Origin: Ianthella basta
Taxonomy: Eukaryota; Porifera; Demospongiae; Verongiida; Ianthellidae
Assembly: GCA_964019415.1 (NCBI GenBank)
Contig: OZ025871.1
Coordinates: 4,680,129 to 4,744,128 of the forward strand
Reading direction: 5' to 3'
DNA: 64,000 nucleotides
Shown here: piece after piece, positions 1 through 9,810 of the stretch
Numbering within the stretch: position 1 is the stretch's first letter
How the letters are laid out: the number at the start of each line of letters is the position of its first letter
Notes under the pieces: generated by a model
Databases searched by the model: none
What the model saw: the letters and a program-made list of their open reading frames with translations, nothing else
Told to the model about the DNA's origin: nothing
Made by a program: the position numbers and the translations under genes

Positions 1-230
1 CAGTAGTGTGTTGCCATGGCAACTGGTAGTCCATACAGCTTGATCTTTGCAACAAATATATAATTGCCTCAACCTACTCCATGCCTGTGCACGCAAGTCA
101 TGTTCTGTCAAATCTGCATGATGTGCTTCCATGTGGATGACCCAGAGGGTCCTTAAATCCTTCCAGTCATTGGGCTCACTTGGAGATGTCCCATTTTGAG
201 TACTTGTACTAGTCTGTAAATTTAATGTCA
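1..230 (+). repeat. Segment repeated at the 3' flank of each NLR unit
   Basis: This stretch closely matches 12890-13120 and more loosely 57975-58150, sharing for example GTGTTGCCATGGCAACTGG and the run ending in GTACTTGTACTAGTCTGTAAA. It lies just upstream of the last exon in the first unit. In the 12.9 kb copy the last exon is missing after it. It therefore marks partial tandem duplications of the 3' part of these genes. I see no coding potential in it. Confidence 0.8.
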
Positions 231-248
231 TCTTCCCTCTCCTTTCAG

Positions 249-632
249 AAGGACGTACCTCCTTTTGTCTGCTACTGTTCCATGTCCTTCAGGATCACTA
301 CTCCTCCCCCACCCCCTACTACACCCCCTGCCCCACCCTCTGTCCTACCTTCTGCTTCATCCCCTGCCCAGCCACTGCCACGCCCACATAGCCAGGTGAG
401 AGGCCTAAGCTGTACCACCAATGACAACACAGTACCATCCCTGCGTGTATCCAAGGAGGTGTACACCGCTTCCAGGAGGGTCGATCACACTCTTCTCTCT
501 AGCATTACAGGAGGAGCACCTCATCCTTTGCCTCCTCCTCATGTGAACTGCTCCCTCCAAACATTTACATGTCATGTGTTCCAAGTGAGTCCCTATAGCA
601 GTGAGGCCTGGAGCTCTGGACCCAGTCAATAG
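249..632 (+). CDS. Last exon of an upstream NLR-type paralogue (Pro/Ser-rich tail)
   Basis: A pyrimidine-rich tract ending in CTTTCAG precedes this exon. The reading frame gives a Pro-rich stretch (MSFRITTPPPPP) followed by a Ser/Pro-rich tail, ending in a stop at 630-632. Positions 11848-12329 contain a close copy with the same frame open, which supports a coding role. The start phase differs from that copy, so the exact junction is uncertain. A strong internal donor (CAG then GTGAGA, near 395) and an acceptor near 508 could remove an internal intron of about 113 bases. The rest of this gene lies outside the window. Function is unknown; by position it is the C-terminal tail of a receptor. 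Confidence 0.5.
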   Translation, partial: KDVPPFVCYCSMSFRITTPPPPPTTPPAPPSVLPSASSPAQPLPRPHSQVRGLSCTTNDNTVPSLRVSKEVYTASRRVDHTLLSSITGGAPHPLPPPHVNCSLQTFTCHVFQVSPYSSEAWSSGPSQ

Positions 633-984
633 AACACTCAGTATACACCTCCTCCTCCTCCTCCAGATCTCCTTTGAGCAGTACTAGTGACCTGCTCCTC
701 CACAGACTGAAGAGGGCAGTGTCCTGGTTGGGACTGAACAGAAGGCACATAGTCTGTGTGTAGGGAAGTGCTTTATGACTCGCGTCACCTTTTGTCCTAA
801 TTAGTTCTTGTTTTATCTCAACTGATGCTTGAAACACTATCTCCCATCGCTCCACACAAAGTCATGCAGTGCCTGCAGTTTAGGACATTAAAATTAATTC
901 ATTTGCCTCAATTTATATTATTATTATTATTATTGAAAAACACACCAGTGAAGGTGCAAAAGAGCAGACACAGCACAAGTTAAG

Positions 985-3942
985 TTACATGGTGGAGGCT
1001 GAGGATACAATAAAGTCTAATTCTGACTGAGCAAAATGGGGAATTACAGAGTGAGTATCTCGGATCTCTCTAATTAGATGACCCACAGCAACATGATCGG
1101 TGGAATAAGATTTACAATGAGAAGGACCAAACATACAGTTGTACCCTATAAAACCTGAATTACATACTAAAGAACTTTCATGAAAAACAGAACGAATGAA
1201 ACTAGATGAGTGAGATAATGCAGTGGAAAGTAGTCTGATAAATCTGAAATAAATGATGTTGTAAATGCTTTTAGTAAATCCAACAGCATGGGCAATAGAC
1301 GTATGGCAATTGTGTGGGAGATTCCAAATTCGTCTGATAACATTGTTAAACGACACATGAAGAGATCGGATGTCTGGGGCATCGAGCCTCCACAATGCGC
1401 ACCCATACAGTGAAAGACAGTATGCATTGAATAGTTTCATCTTTGTCTCCGGATTACACCCCTTGAATCGAAACAGGACAGAGTTAGCCTGGCGGATAAA
1501 TGCCATTGATTTTAAATGAATATCCAGCTTATCAGACAAGTCATACTGCAAAGTATTCCCAAGGTGAACGACTGAATCAACCATAGGCAGGCAGTGGCCA
1601 CAGAGTGAGAAGCGGGTATGATCAGAACCTGCAGTACGTCTAAAACATATAAGTTGAGTCTTATCAGCATTGAATTGAATCCCATGAGCCTGAGCATATT
1701 GTTCACATAGGGCAAGCATCTTTCTAAGGGCATCTGGGGATGGAGCAAGAATGGTTAGATCATCGGCATAGCAAAAAGCCCCGGAGAAGTGATCCTCCCA
1801 GTAACAGCCACGACCACTAGTACGAAGTGAATCTAGCAGGCCATCAAGATAAATTGTGAACAATATTGGGCTAAGGACACCGCCTTGGCGAACCCCATTG
1901 GAGACCTCAAAGTGGTCAGAGGATTTACCCAACCATCGAACACACAATTTCTGAGACTTGTACCACTGCAATAACAGACGTACAATAGGCTTGGGCATTC
2001 TTCTTTCAAGCAATTTCGAAAACAGGATGCCGTGGTCAACTGTGTCAAAGGCTTTTGAGGCATCAATCAAGCAAGCATACACTTTAGAACCTTTATTCAA
2101 GTAGCGATTGATAACAGATTTCATGACACCAGTACAAAGGGTAGTAGAAAAGCCAGATTTGAAGCCAAATTGTAAATCACTCGTGATAAAGAATTCATTC
2201 CAGGTAATCAGAATGGACCACTCTAGGACTTTGCTTAGGGAGGAAGCAAGGGCTATTCCACGATAGTTTGCAGAGTGGGAAGGATCTTTAGAGCCCTTTG
2301 GAATAGGCTGAATGGTGGCATCTCGCAGTGCAGTTGGCATGAAGCCATGTCTCAGTAGTGTTGTAAACAGACGAGCCAGAAACTGATGTAATGAGGCAGG
2401 TGCGTTCAGAATATGGTCTGAAGCCAATGTGTCACCACCAATCTTACCATGCCTAAGCTTCCCAATGGCCTCATGGATTGTATCAGGTGATATAGAAATG
2501 TGCTCAATCTCTGCTGAAGTTAGAGCTGAATTAAGATTATCCAGCAGTTCCTCAGCGGCGGAAGAGTCTGTGGAGTTGTACAGTTGTTTAAAACTATTGG
2601 CAAACAGATTGGCAATATTGTCAGACCCAGTAACACTATCAACAACTGGAGATGGAGTAGCTTTGCTGTTACCAAAGTGTCGATGCACTTCAGACCAGAA
2701 ACCACGATTGGGATCTTTGAGCAACGACTCAGCCAATTTTGTACGTTTGATCTGATCTTGTCTTCTCCTGACACGTCGTACAGCGTATTTGTATCTGCGG
2801 TGGTAATGCTTTTTAAGCTGAAACAGAACACCAGCAGAAGGGGAACCGGCCTCAAGCCACAGCTTATGCCACCACTGGCTAGCCTGTAGTTCAGGTTTGA
2901 CAAACTGTGACCACCCAGCAATGCGAGGTCGTTTGCCAGGGCCTTTGCCTGGGATTGAGCAGTTCCCAGCAACTTTAAGGCACTTAACAAGCTGATCACA
3001 CACCTGCTCAAGCTGTTGTTGATGAGCTGTGCAGGCTGGGTCACAACAGGTGATAATGGCATCATCCAACATCATGTTCAGAGACTCAAGCATGTGCTCA
3101 ACTGTAGTCTGGTACTTGTCAATGTGATCAATAGTGGCTCTGTACCAGGCCCTCGTGGTTGGTTCAGGGACTGTAGAAGATGTATGGTCAGCTACAGTGC
3201 ATGGCAAGTCCAGATAGAAGACTAAAGGATTATGATCAGATAAATTCCTGCCATCCTTGATTGCATGAACATTGCTGACTAATGGGAGAAAACAGCTAGA
3301 GACAGCTACATGATCAATCCATGATTTGGACCCATTATGACCCATATATGTAAAACTAACCTCATTTGCATAATTCAGATCTGCAAGAGAGAGGTCCAAC
3401 TCCGTAAGAAAAGATTGTACAATGTCCGTAAAGCTGCATGGTCGCCGAGTGTCCATGTTCCAGTCTCCAGCAATCACTAGAACATCATGTGATACTGTAG
3501 AGATAAGACCACACAGTTCCCCAAGTGTGTCTTTGAGTTGTTCATTGGCAGCATCAGAGCGATAGTCAGTTGGCAGGTAGACATTTACTAAAAGACAGTT
3601 GCAATTGCGGAGGCCAATCTTGATAGCACAATATCGGTAAGATGACGTTTTAACTTGCTTAATAGAGTTAATTAAGCATTGACGATAAAGAATAGCGCAG
3701 CCTCCAGAAGGACGCCCATGTTGCAGTACAGAGTTGTCAAAACCAGATATAGCATGAGTGACAAAACCATCAAAACAGAGTTTATCAAGCTCAGAATCTG
3801 AGAGCCAGTGTTCTTGTAACAGGACAATATCGGAAGAATCAAGAAGAACAGGTAGGTATGAGAGACCGTTATTATATCCATGGCAGTTAAATGACACTAT
3901 TGAGAGTTTCTTTTGTACAAACATCGCACAGTCATCAGTCAT
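985..3942 (-). CDS. LINE ORF2: AP endonuclease plus reverse transcriptase
   Basis: The 985-residue protein has an N-terminal apurinic-type endonuclease, with SIVSFNCHG near residue 14, QEHW at 43-46, GDWN at 159-162 and SDHNPL at 235-240. A reverse transcriptase follows, with NYRGIAL at 559, DASKAFDTVDH at 627, NGVRQGG at 682 and the catalytic YADD at 725-728. These are the standard parts for target-primed reverse transcription: nicking of the target, then cDNA synthesis from the nick. All key residues are present and there is no internal stop. Its start codon overlaps the ORF1 stop in an ATGA arrangement at 3939-3942, which suggests coupled termination and reinitiation. Confidence 0.93.
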   Translation of the reverse strand: MTDDCAMFVQKKLSIVSFNCHGYNNGLSYLPVLLDSSDIVLLQEHWLSDSELDKLCFDGFVTHAISGFDNSVLQHGRPSGGCAILYRQCLINSIKQVKTSSYRYCAIKIGLRNCNCLLVNVYLPTDYRSDAANEQLKDTLGELCGLISTVSHDVLVIAGDWNMDTRRPCSFTDIVQSFLTELDLSLADLNYANEVSFTYMGHNGSKSWIDHVAVSSCFLPLVSNVHAIKDGRNLSDHNPLVFYLDLPCTVADHTSSTVPEPTTRAWYRATIDHIDKYQTTVEHMLESLNMMLDDAIITCCDPACTAHQQQLEQVCDQLVKCLKVAGNCSIPGKGPGKRPRIAGWSQFVKPELQASQWWHKLWLEAGSPSAGVLFQLKKHYHRRYKYAVRRVRRRQDQIKRTKLAESLLKDPNRGFWSEVHRHFGNSKATPSPVVDSVTGSDNIANLFANSFKQLYNSTDSSAAEELLDNLNSALTSAEIEHISISPDTIHEAIGKLRHGKIGGDTLASDHILNAPASLHQFLARLFTTLLRHGFMPTALRDATIQPIPKGSKDPSHSANYRGIALASSLSKVLEWSILITWNEFFITSDLQFGFKSGFSTTLCTGVMKSVINRYLNKGSKVYACLIDASKAFDTVDHGILFSKLLERRMPKPIVRLLLQWYKSQKLCVRWLGKSSDHFEVSNGVRQGGVLSPILFTIYLDGLLDSLRTSGRGCYWEDHFSGAFCYADDLTILAPSPDALRKMLALCEQYAQAHGIQFNADKTQLICFRRTAGSDHTRFSLCGHCLPMVDSVVHLGNTLQYDLSDKLDIHLKSMAFIRQANSVLFRFKGCNPETKMKLFNAYCLSLYGCALWRLDAPDIRSLHVSFNNVIRRIWNLPHNCHTSIAHAVGFTKSIYNIIYFRFIRLLSTALSHSSSFIRSVFHESSLVCNSGFIGYNCMFGPSHCKSYSTDHVAVGHLIREIRDTHSVIPHFAQSELDFIVSSASTM

Positions 3943-4877
3943 TGCGAATCGGACAAAGGGCTACTAGCTGGTGTTTTCCGTGCCAAATATGCGTCTCTGC
4001 GTTTTTTGCGTTCATCTATTGAAAGGTCTGGCTGCAAAAAATACCTTTCCATTCCATTGATGCTCGACAGCCGCTTTTTGCCAGCGAGGATAAGTCGCCT
4101 GTCCCACGGACAGTTGAGCTTGATGAGAATAGGTCTGGGTTGGGATGGTTCAGATGTGCACGAAGAATGAGTGCTTGGCGCTGAGCGGTTCTTTTCAGAG
4201 ACCTTGTTGGACTGTTGTTTTCCTGTCTGCTGGGGTCTCTTTAACTGTTTGCCCAGTCTGAATGTGTCCTTGACAGCAATGTGGCTACCAGCGACAGCCT
4301 GCAGAACATCCGAGACAACTGAAAGATCTTTGTCTTCAGGAATGCCAAAGAGAATAACATTGCTTCTGCGATCGTAGGTGTCAGGAGCTTGCCTTGGGGC
4401 CGAATTACTACGCGAATTTGTATTGGGCCCATTCTCAGACACAGAGGGAGCAGGGAAGGGGAGTTGAAGACGCTTGTCAATACCCTCGAGACGAGAGCAG
4501 ACATCTGCGCGTAAGGCGCGAATATCCTCAGCCACTTGCTCAGTGCCACGCAGTGGGAGAAGCTGTGGCATCTGGAGGAGGTCCTCCGCAGAACAAACGA
4601 CCTCCGGTAGACTAGCATCGCTGTCTAGCGCATCAAAAGCCTCGATGATATCATCAAGGTCAGCCAGTTCCTGAGAGCGCGTGGACGAGCTTCGCCTTAC
4701 TTTCTTCTCCAGCTGTAATCTCGCCAGATCAGTGCTACAATCTCTCCACAGAATGTCCTTTGCAGCCCGAATTGAGCTACCATCATACTTACTCAGGATC
4801 TGGTTCCGCATTGACTCATAGTCAGCGCGTTGGCGAAAAGCTTTGAGATAGGCCAACAATCCATTGGCGACCGCCAT
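3939..4877 (-). CDS. LINE ORF1: RNA-binding nucleic-acid chaperone-type protein
   Basis: This 312-residue protein has an acidic N-terminal half and a helical stretch with coiled-coil potential at about 112-138. It then has an RRM-like block with SNVILFGIPEDK at 172-183 and DTFRLGK at 204-210, and a C-terminal block with RPILIKL at 248-254. This is the usual ORF1 layout in CR1/L2-type LINEs, where the protein binds the element RNA. No CCHC zinc knuckle is visible. The start codon lies inside an AAGATGGCGG word only about 13 bases from the 5' end of the element. Confidence 0.85.
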   Translation of the reverse strand: MAVANGLLAYLKAFRQRADYESMRNQILSKYDGSSIRAAKDILWRDCSTDLARLQLEKKVRRSSSTRSQELADLDDIIEAFDALDSDASLPEVVCSAEDLLQMPQLLPLRGTEQVAEDIRALRADVCSRLEGIDKRLQLPFPAPSVSENGPNTNSRSNSAPRQAPDTYDRRSNVILFGIPEDKDLSVVSDVLQAVAGSHIAVKDTFRLGKQLKRPQQTGKQQSNKVSEKNRSAPSTHSSCTSEPSQPRPILIKLNCPWDRRLILAGKKRLSSINGMERYFLQPDLSIDERKKRRDAYLARKTPASSPLSDSQ

Positions 4878-4894
4878 CTTGTTGCGCGCCCATT

Positions 4895-5340
4895 GTATTA
4901 TTGTGGATATGTATGGCTGTGAAGAAATGAAAGTACCTTATCAGAGGCAATGTTAGTGGTACTGCTGGTTTGAGGTATGGAACTGTCATGCAATGTCTCA
5001 ATCGGCCAATAGCACAAGTCATACATACGCAATGTCATAGCACAACATAACAAGTGTATAAGAATTCCTTAAGAATCAAAAGGGTTTTAGGAATGGCCAG
5101 CAGAAAAAGCATAGAAACAAGCAACAGTAACTCAACACCATGATGAACCATGGAAAGACCCATGAAATAACAGCTATAGCTAGCTACATGCCTTTTAGCT
5201 ATTATAGCGACGTAGCTATTATGGTACTAACTATCTTATTAAGACTGCATAAAGTCGGCGAATGTATATAATCTATATATGCTGGCACCAGTTGTATAGC
5301 AATAAATGAGAGTATGTGCAAGGTATTTATAATTATGTGC
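4895..5340 (+). other. Intergenic stretch between the upstream paralogue and locus A
   Basis: The first 200 bases match 12550-12620 and 13150-13270 (GAAGTACCTTAT, CTGCTGGTTTGAGG), continuing the duplicated flank broken by the LINE. The rest is AT-rich with GCTAGCTA words. No coding region was seen. Confidence 0.6.
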
Positions 5341-5354
5341 AGAAAAACTGGTGC

Positions 5355-5380
5355 AGACGTCATATAGCCGCCATCTTGGG
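5355..5380 (+). promoter_or_regulatory. Promoter module of locus A: CRE-like site plus YY1-like site
   Basis: GACGTCAT (CRE core) at 5356-5363 is followed by GCCGCCATCTTGGG at 5367-5380, which fits the YY1 consensus in reverse orientation. The same pair in the same order precedes locus B at 14716-14739. Conservation of both motifs and of their close spacing, while surrounding bases differ, points to selection on a core promoter. The noncoding first exon begins shortly after. That sponge CREB/ATF and YY1 proteins bind here is inference. Confidence 0.6.
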
Positions 5381-5384
5381 AGAT

Positions 5385-5508
5385 CCCCTTACGTTGGTTT
5401 CAGACTGAGCGAAATCTGTGCTAGCCATGTTGTGAAACGGCAATTACAAGAAGACCAAATTAAGTCCTTCGTGGAACTGCCAACTGGGCATAGATCACGA
5501 TCACTGAG
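5385..5508 (+). other. Noncoding first exon of locus A
   Basis: This stretch aligns with 14740-14875 of locus B up to an identical donor, ATCACTGAG followed by GTGAGTATTTCGTTAATA. No start codon used by the downstream exon lies here. The transcription start is not visible and is placed after the CRE/YY1 module by inference. The intron that follows (5509-5960) holds the intact target site of the RTE element found in locus B. Confidence 0.55.
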
Positions 5509-5960
5509 GTGAGTATTTCGTTAATACCGTACATAGCTAGCTAGCTAGCCAGGTAAATCGACCCTTCAATCCTAGAGTGAACTGCCCGTTATTGAAGAGT
5601 ACCGACTCTAGTCCCACTCCACTCTAGTGACATCCCTACCACTCGTGGTTGAATTGTGTGATTTCTCACTTATTTCGTGACCTGCGTCACCAGTGCGTTT
5701 GCCGTTGTGTAGACAATATCCAAGTCCACTTCAGCAAACGTTGGCCTTGTCGATTTCTCTACTGCTTCCCATTTCTTTGAGCTAGTCAGAGTGTGAGTCC
5801 ATGTCTGTTTCCTTCATCTGACGTTTAACTATTGACGAGGGGTTTTGTACGCGTGTGATTAATGGTGTTAATATCATTGCAAGTCAATAGCAAAATGGTA
5901 TATTTTTACTATGTATGTGTAGTGTATAATTATGATCTGCCTTCCCTCAATCTGTCATAG

Positions 5961-6229
5961 ATCCTCCAGTTCAGGCCGTATGCCCATCTCTGCCCAGCAG
6001 TGGTGCGTGTCTGTTGGGCTGTTCAACTGCAGTCGAATGAGGTGGCTGTTGAAAGGAGGAGGAGCGAAGATGACAGCTCCTCCCTCGTCCTCCAGGCCCA
6101 ACACGCATGCGGTGAAGACAGGGCTCCTTCCACTTCTTTACCTGCTCATGTTAGCCTGTGCAATGCTTCCCCGACTCCTCCTCATTCAGAGTGGGGACGT
6201 GGAGCTCAACCCTGGACCAGTTGAGACAG
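5961..6229 (+). CDS. Locus A first coding exon: signal-like leader ending in a 2A-type recoding motif
   Basis: The acceptor CTGTCATAG is followed by the start ATG at 5980, chosen because locus B has the same MPIS...QW.V.VGL beginning. Residues 49-69 are strongly hydrophobic (signal or membrane type). They run straight into SGDVELNPGP, with DVELNPGP at residues 73-80 (6196-6219). The D(V/I)ExNPGP consensus causes ribosomes to skip the Gly-Pro bond, releasing the upstream peptide while translation continues. In such leaders, failure to skip leaves the signal attached, which gives two fates for one mRNA. The exon ends in phase 1 at CAG before GTGAAT. No CARD or NACHT exon is seen downstream in this locus. 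Confidence 0.82.
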
Positions 6230-6687
6230 GTGAATATGAAGGGATGTATTCAATGTGCCGTACAGTTAATGTGGCACCCCAGTTACGTATCTAGTATGCT
6301 ATTGCTATGGAAATTCATATAGTTTATTGTGGTGTGTTATTATCCCTAGTGATAAATTCCTGTATGTTTCCAGTCTGATGTAGACCAGTACCCCATACTG
6401 CCTCCACTGGTATATATGTGTCGTGTGCTCACTTGCGGACTGACCCAGTCTTCCTCCTAGCATAAACAGTTTTCCTCTAAGTTGCACAGCATACTAACAA
6501 CTGTTCACTCAATTACAGCATGCAAGAGGTATCCAGTATATCCCTGTCATCTCTGCTGTGCAGCTCACAGTAACTGCATTCATTCATTAGTATTTTGTTC
6601 GTATTTATCCTTTGACTTATTAGTCCATGAATACACTGCATGATTGGTGTATTGTTAAATTAAGGAATATAACAGTACTATGGTATT

Positions 6688-6757
6688 AAGGACAACCTCT
6701 TGCATAGGAGAAACTGTCCATTGATTGACTGGTTGATTGATTGATTGATTGATTGAT
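6688..6757 (+). repeat. 3' terminus of a LINE/SINE family with (TTGA)n tail, copy 1
   Basis: AGGACAACCTCTTGCATAGG followed by a (TTGA)n run matches 33382-33441 and, in reverse, about 62030-62095. A shared end followed by a short tandem tail is typical of non-LTR retroposon 3' ends. Only the terminus is recognisable here. Confidence 0.6.
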
Positions 6758-6914
6758 GATTGTATCAGTACTGTGCACCTGTATGTTGTGTACAAGAATA
6801 TATCTGTATTGAGTATGTACTGTATGCTGTGTTGGGTGTTGTTTCATGTACGTGTATTTGCCGCTACACCATATCCTATTCCAGTGCATGTGTTTGTACC
6901 TGGTTGCTCTGTAG

Positions 6915-7024
6915 GTGCTATAACGCCCGATACCGTAGAAAAAGCCAGTGGTGCCCATTTACTCATGGAGCGTTTCCAAAAAAATGGCAGCAGAGAACAC
7001 CTCCAATTTTGCAAGAGACCATAA
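6915..7024 (+). CDS. Possible short terminal exon of locus A
   Basis: An acceptor-like CTCTGTAG precedes an open stretch that joins the 2A exon in frame (phase 1). It encodes GAITPDTVEKASG and then LLMERFQKNGSREHLQFC, before a stop at 7022-7024. If used, locus A would make a short protein in which the 2A motif releases a peptide of only about 38 residues. I do not recognise this domain. The alternative is splicing onward to the Gln-rich exon. The pyrimidine tract is weak, so this is tentative. Confidence 0.3.
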
Positions 7025-7664
7025 TTATTGCAAGAAGCAAACGACAAAGAATATATTTCCTCCAAAACTTCGAAAAGTTGAAATGAAAAGTCTAAAATGT
7101 TTATGAATTTTAGAAGATTTACAGTAGTCCTCTGTCCTACTTTCAGCCTATGCACTGTAGCCAGTCCTTGCGCAATGAATATCAGTACCGTGCAGTCTAT
7201 GTAGGATGGTGGTTGTTTGCTTGCTGTAAAACAAGAAAAAAGTAGCACTACTACCGTATAGGGTTGAAAACTGGTAATAAAGGCTACCCATGAGGAAGTG
7301 TCGATTGTACATTACACTGGACCAACCTTACTTCCAAGAGAACGTGTGTGCTCCCACAGAAAACGACCTCGACACTTTCTGTGTTTTGTCTTCTTATTCT
7401 TCTTCTCTAACAGCAGTAGTTCTCCTTGTAAGGTGGCACACATTCAACAGCTGACATGTGTCAGATTGGGTCAGAGTGCATGGCTGGTTTAGTTGTATCT
7501 CAAACATTATTCCACACTCTTCACTCGTCAATTCCTCATTCATTAATTCATTTAGTGTGACTTGGTTGTTTGTATCAGTTCCTGATGCTTTAATAGTGTC
7601 AGTTAAGCTAAATGGATGTGCACAGCTTTATGTACCTCTCTTTCTACTGCCTTGTATTAAACAG

Positions 7665-8451
7665 GGCACCAGTCTAGTCCCAACCACACCCACTGCTGCC
7701 CACCTAAGCACTGGACAGTTGTCAACAACATTTCCAGCCATCTTGTTTGCCCAACACTCACTCCTATCCCAACCTGTCTTCTCCATGGCGATGACCAGTC
7801 AAGCACTGCCAACTGTTTACACCACTACTCGTGCTACTGTTGCTCCTGAGATGCACAGTCAAGGCAGACTAGGACACCACAGCATGCACCATCCCGAGGT
7901 GGTGTGGGGACAGCATCAAATGCAGCAGTTAGCAGCCACACAGTATCAACAGCAGCAGCAGATGTCTACCAATGAGGCGGGGCCTACTGGCTCCTCCCCC
8001 TCCAATCCCAGTCCCTACTGCAGCTCCTACAGAATTGATTGTCCAGTGACTGGCATGCCATGGCCACAGGGTGTGCCATCAGCCCCTTCTTTGGCACAGG
8101 CACATACACAAGTACAATATGCCAACCTACTTCAGCCACAGCAGATGTTGTTCAACCAATGGTATGGCATGATGCTGCAGGGAGCCATGCTGGGTCTTCA
8201 CCCTTCTACCATGATGACCTTGGAGCAGTACCGGGCCTACCAGACTGCACTGCAGGGCACTCAGGTGCAGCAGTTGAGGCAGATGGAGCAGACGGCACAG
8301 CAGCCCACCACTCCTGAGGTGGGTGTAGCGCAGCAGGCAATGGCACACCCGACACCTCCCCACCTCACGTCACTACATGACTCCTCTGTGAGACAGACCC
8401 CCTGCCAGTCAGAGAGGAGCCAATTGTCTGCAGTGGACCCTCCCTTACAAG
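7665..8451 (+). CDS. Locus A Gln/Pro-rich tail exon
   Basis: A strong acceptor (TCTTTCTACTGCC...AAACAG) opens 262 codons rich in Gln, Pro, Thr, Met and His, including a QYQQQQQM tract. The last third (PPHLTSLHDSSVRQTPCQS to DPPLQ) matches the locus B exon at 52413-52524. It ends at a phase-1 donor, CAAG before GTGCAG, exactly as in locus B. It therefore seems to be a longer version of the same tail exon. The frame stays open upstream to 7458, so an earlier phase-1 acceptor (for example after 7578) cannot be excluded. Low-complexity composition suggests a flexible or adaptor-binding tail; function is unknown. Confidence 0.6.
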
Positions 8452-9304
8452 GTGCAGTGCAGTGGTTGGGCATATGTGTTGAGGCTTTGAACTACTGAGG
8501 GCACCACTGAAGCAAAGTGCATGTCTTTGTGGACATTGCTTCAGTGACACTGTCTCTAACACACCAACCAGTTACACATACAACACTACAGGACAGTCAT
8601 TTGTATAGCAACAAAATGTTGTTTATTGGAAATGATGTGTTTACAGTATGAGCTTCTTCAAACTGACCAACAGGTGTTCTCACTGTTGTGGCACATGTTG
8701 TGTTGATATAGTGAACTGCATGGGTACAACTACTATAGACTGGACAGGCAGTAGTGGAGCAGTTTGTCTAACCATGAGCCCTCTGTACTTGGATGTGATT
8801 GACATATTTACTCATCAATGGATGGTCTGCCGTGGTGATGATCAGTTTTCAGAAAATTCACATAATTTGTTGAACAAAATGTACTGTACATAGTAATCTA
8901 CTGTGTTAAGTTTCATTTCAGCTGTCAGTGGACAATAGCTACATTTTAATGGTAAATTTCAGAATGTTCTAGTATAATGCTCTACATGTGTAGAGTGCTG
9001 TATGCTGTAATGGGGAGTGCCATCTTCTATGCACAAGAGAGTGGTGGGAGGCTCTGTCATCCAGGACCTACCCAGGCCTGCCACCATTGTGTCATGTGTC
9101 ATGTTTGCTGTATGTTCCCCCCCCCCTGCATGCAGGCAGCAAAAAGCCAAACGGTGTGCTACAGAAGGTACTCCTTTTTTGGCAAAGAAGGGGAGAGACA
9201 ACTCCTAATCTGAGATTTGTAAATGGATGCACACACATATATAAGTATGCTGCTCCTGCTTGAGTGAACACGCACGTGCACACACACGCACGCACACACA
9301 CGCA

Positions 9305-9335
<31 letters not shown>

Positions 9336-9349
9336 CACACATGCACACA

Positions 9350-9385
<36 letters not shown>

Positions 9386-9445
9386 ACACTAAACATATGT
9401 ACACACACACATGTCCATGTACTGTACTGTCTTCGATTCTCTCAG
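8452..9445 (+). other. Intron of locus A, with a (CA)n tract near its end
   Basis: There is no exon with good splice sites in this kilobase. A compound (CA)n microsatellite fills about 9273-9410, immediately before the next exon acceptor. Apparent long frames made only of Thr-His or Cys-Val across the repeat are not genes. Confidence 0.5.
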
Positions 9446-9810
9446 CACTTCAGACACCACAGGACCACTCCTCTCACTCCTATGTGCACCTTCCCTCAGC
9501 AGCCTTTCCCACCACTGATGTAGCCTCACCCACATCCAATGTAGCCCCACCCACATTCAATGTAGCCCCACCCACATCCAATGTAGCCCCACCCACATTC
9601 AATGTAGCCCCACCCACATCCAATGTAGCCCCACCCACATCCAATGTAGCCCCACCCACATCCAATGTAGCCTCACCCACATCCAATGTAGCCTCACCCA
9701 CATCCAATGTAGCCCCACCCACATCCAATGTAGCCCCACCCACATCCAATGTAGCCCCACCCACATCCAATGTCGCCCCATCCCTCAACAGAGTCAACAG
9801 CAGAAACTAA
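9446..9810 (+). CDS. Locus A exon with a coding minisatellite
   Basis: The acceptor TTCTCTCAG opens a frame in phase 1, which agrees with the phase-1 end of the previous tail exon. After a short Thr/Ser/Pro lead-in come twelve 21-base units coding V-A-(P/S)-P-T-(S/F)-N, then a partial unit and a stop at 9808-9810. Changes between units keep the frame and are limited to Pro/Ser and Ser/Phe. A weak donor at about 9794 (phase 0) would join the next small exon. The product is a low-complexity Pro/Thr/Asn-rich linker. Confidence 0.5.
9520..9771 (+). repeat. Minisatellite, 12 units of 21 bases
   Basis: The unit GTAGCCCCACCCACATCCAA plus T repeats head to tail with single-base variants (TCA for CCA, TTC for TCC). 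Two variant subsets (units 2 and 4 with TTC; units 1, 8 and 9 with TCA) suggest local gene conversion or slippage. The unit length is divisible by three and the repeat lies in an open frame. Confidence 0.9.

Larger units (their letters stand above)
916..4890 (-). mobile_element. Full-length two-ORF non-LTR retrotransposon (CR1/L2-like LINE)
   Basis: A complete LINE lies on the minus strand: a leader of about 13 bases, ORF1, ORF2 and a 3' end with an (ATA)n-type tail at 916-934. It interrupts a sequence that continues unbroken in the related copy (12446-12620), where the flanks TTTGCC...CAAT and TTGTGGATAT lie side by side. Target duplications are short and unclear. Both ORFs are open throughout, so the insertion looks young and possibly competent. 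The clade is inferred from the ORF1 type and the endonuclease/RT motifs, and a tree would be needed to separate CR1, L2 and Rex1-like groups. Confidence 0.85.

Noticed and set aside
2429-3225. Several + strand frames opposite ORF2 of the LINE
   Set aside because: Antisense shadows without family motifs or splice sites.
985-4877. Reading the two minus-strand ORFs as host genes
   Set aside because: Endonuclease and reverse-transcriptase motifs, a tail and an unbroken related flank elsewhere show a LINE.
6196-6219. 2A motif as a sign of a picornavirus-like insertion
   Set aside because: No viral protein surrounds it. It lies in a spliced host exon shared by two NLR-type loci, in frame with a CARD in one of them.
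9260-9523. Long frames of alternating Thr-His or Cys-Val
   Set aside because: They are read from (CA)n/(GT)n microsatellites, here and at 25.6, 39.8, 45.3, 54.1, 55.0 and 56.5 kb. They show no protein character.
9510-9780. CRISPR-like array
   Set aside because: The units are contiguous 21-base repeats without spacers, in an animal genome.
9480-9797. Minus-strand frame of VGGATLD repeats
   Set aside because: It is the antisense of the minisatellite. The + strand frame has a fitting acceptor and phase.
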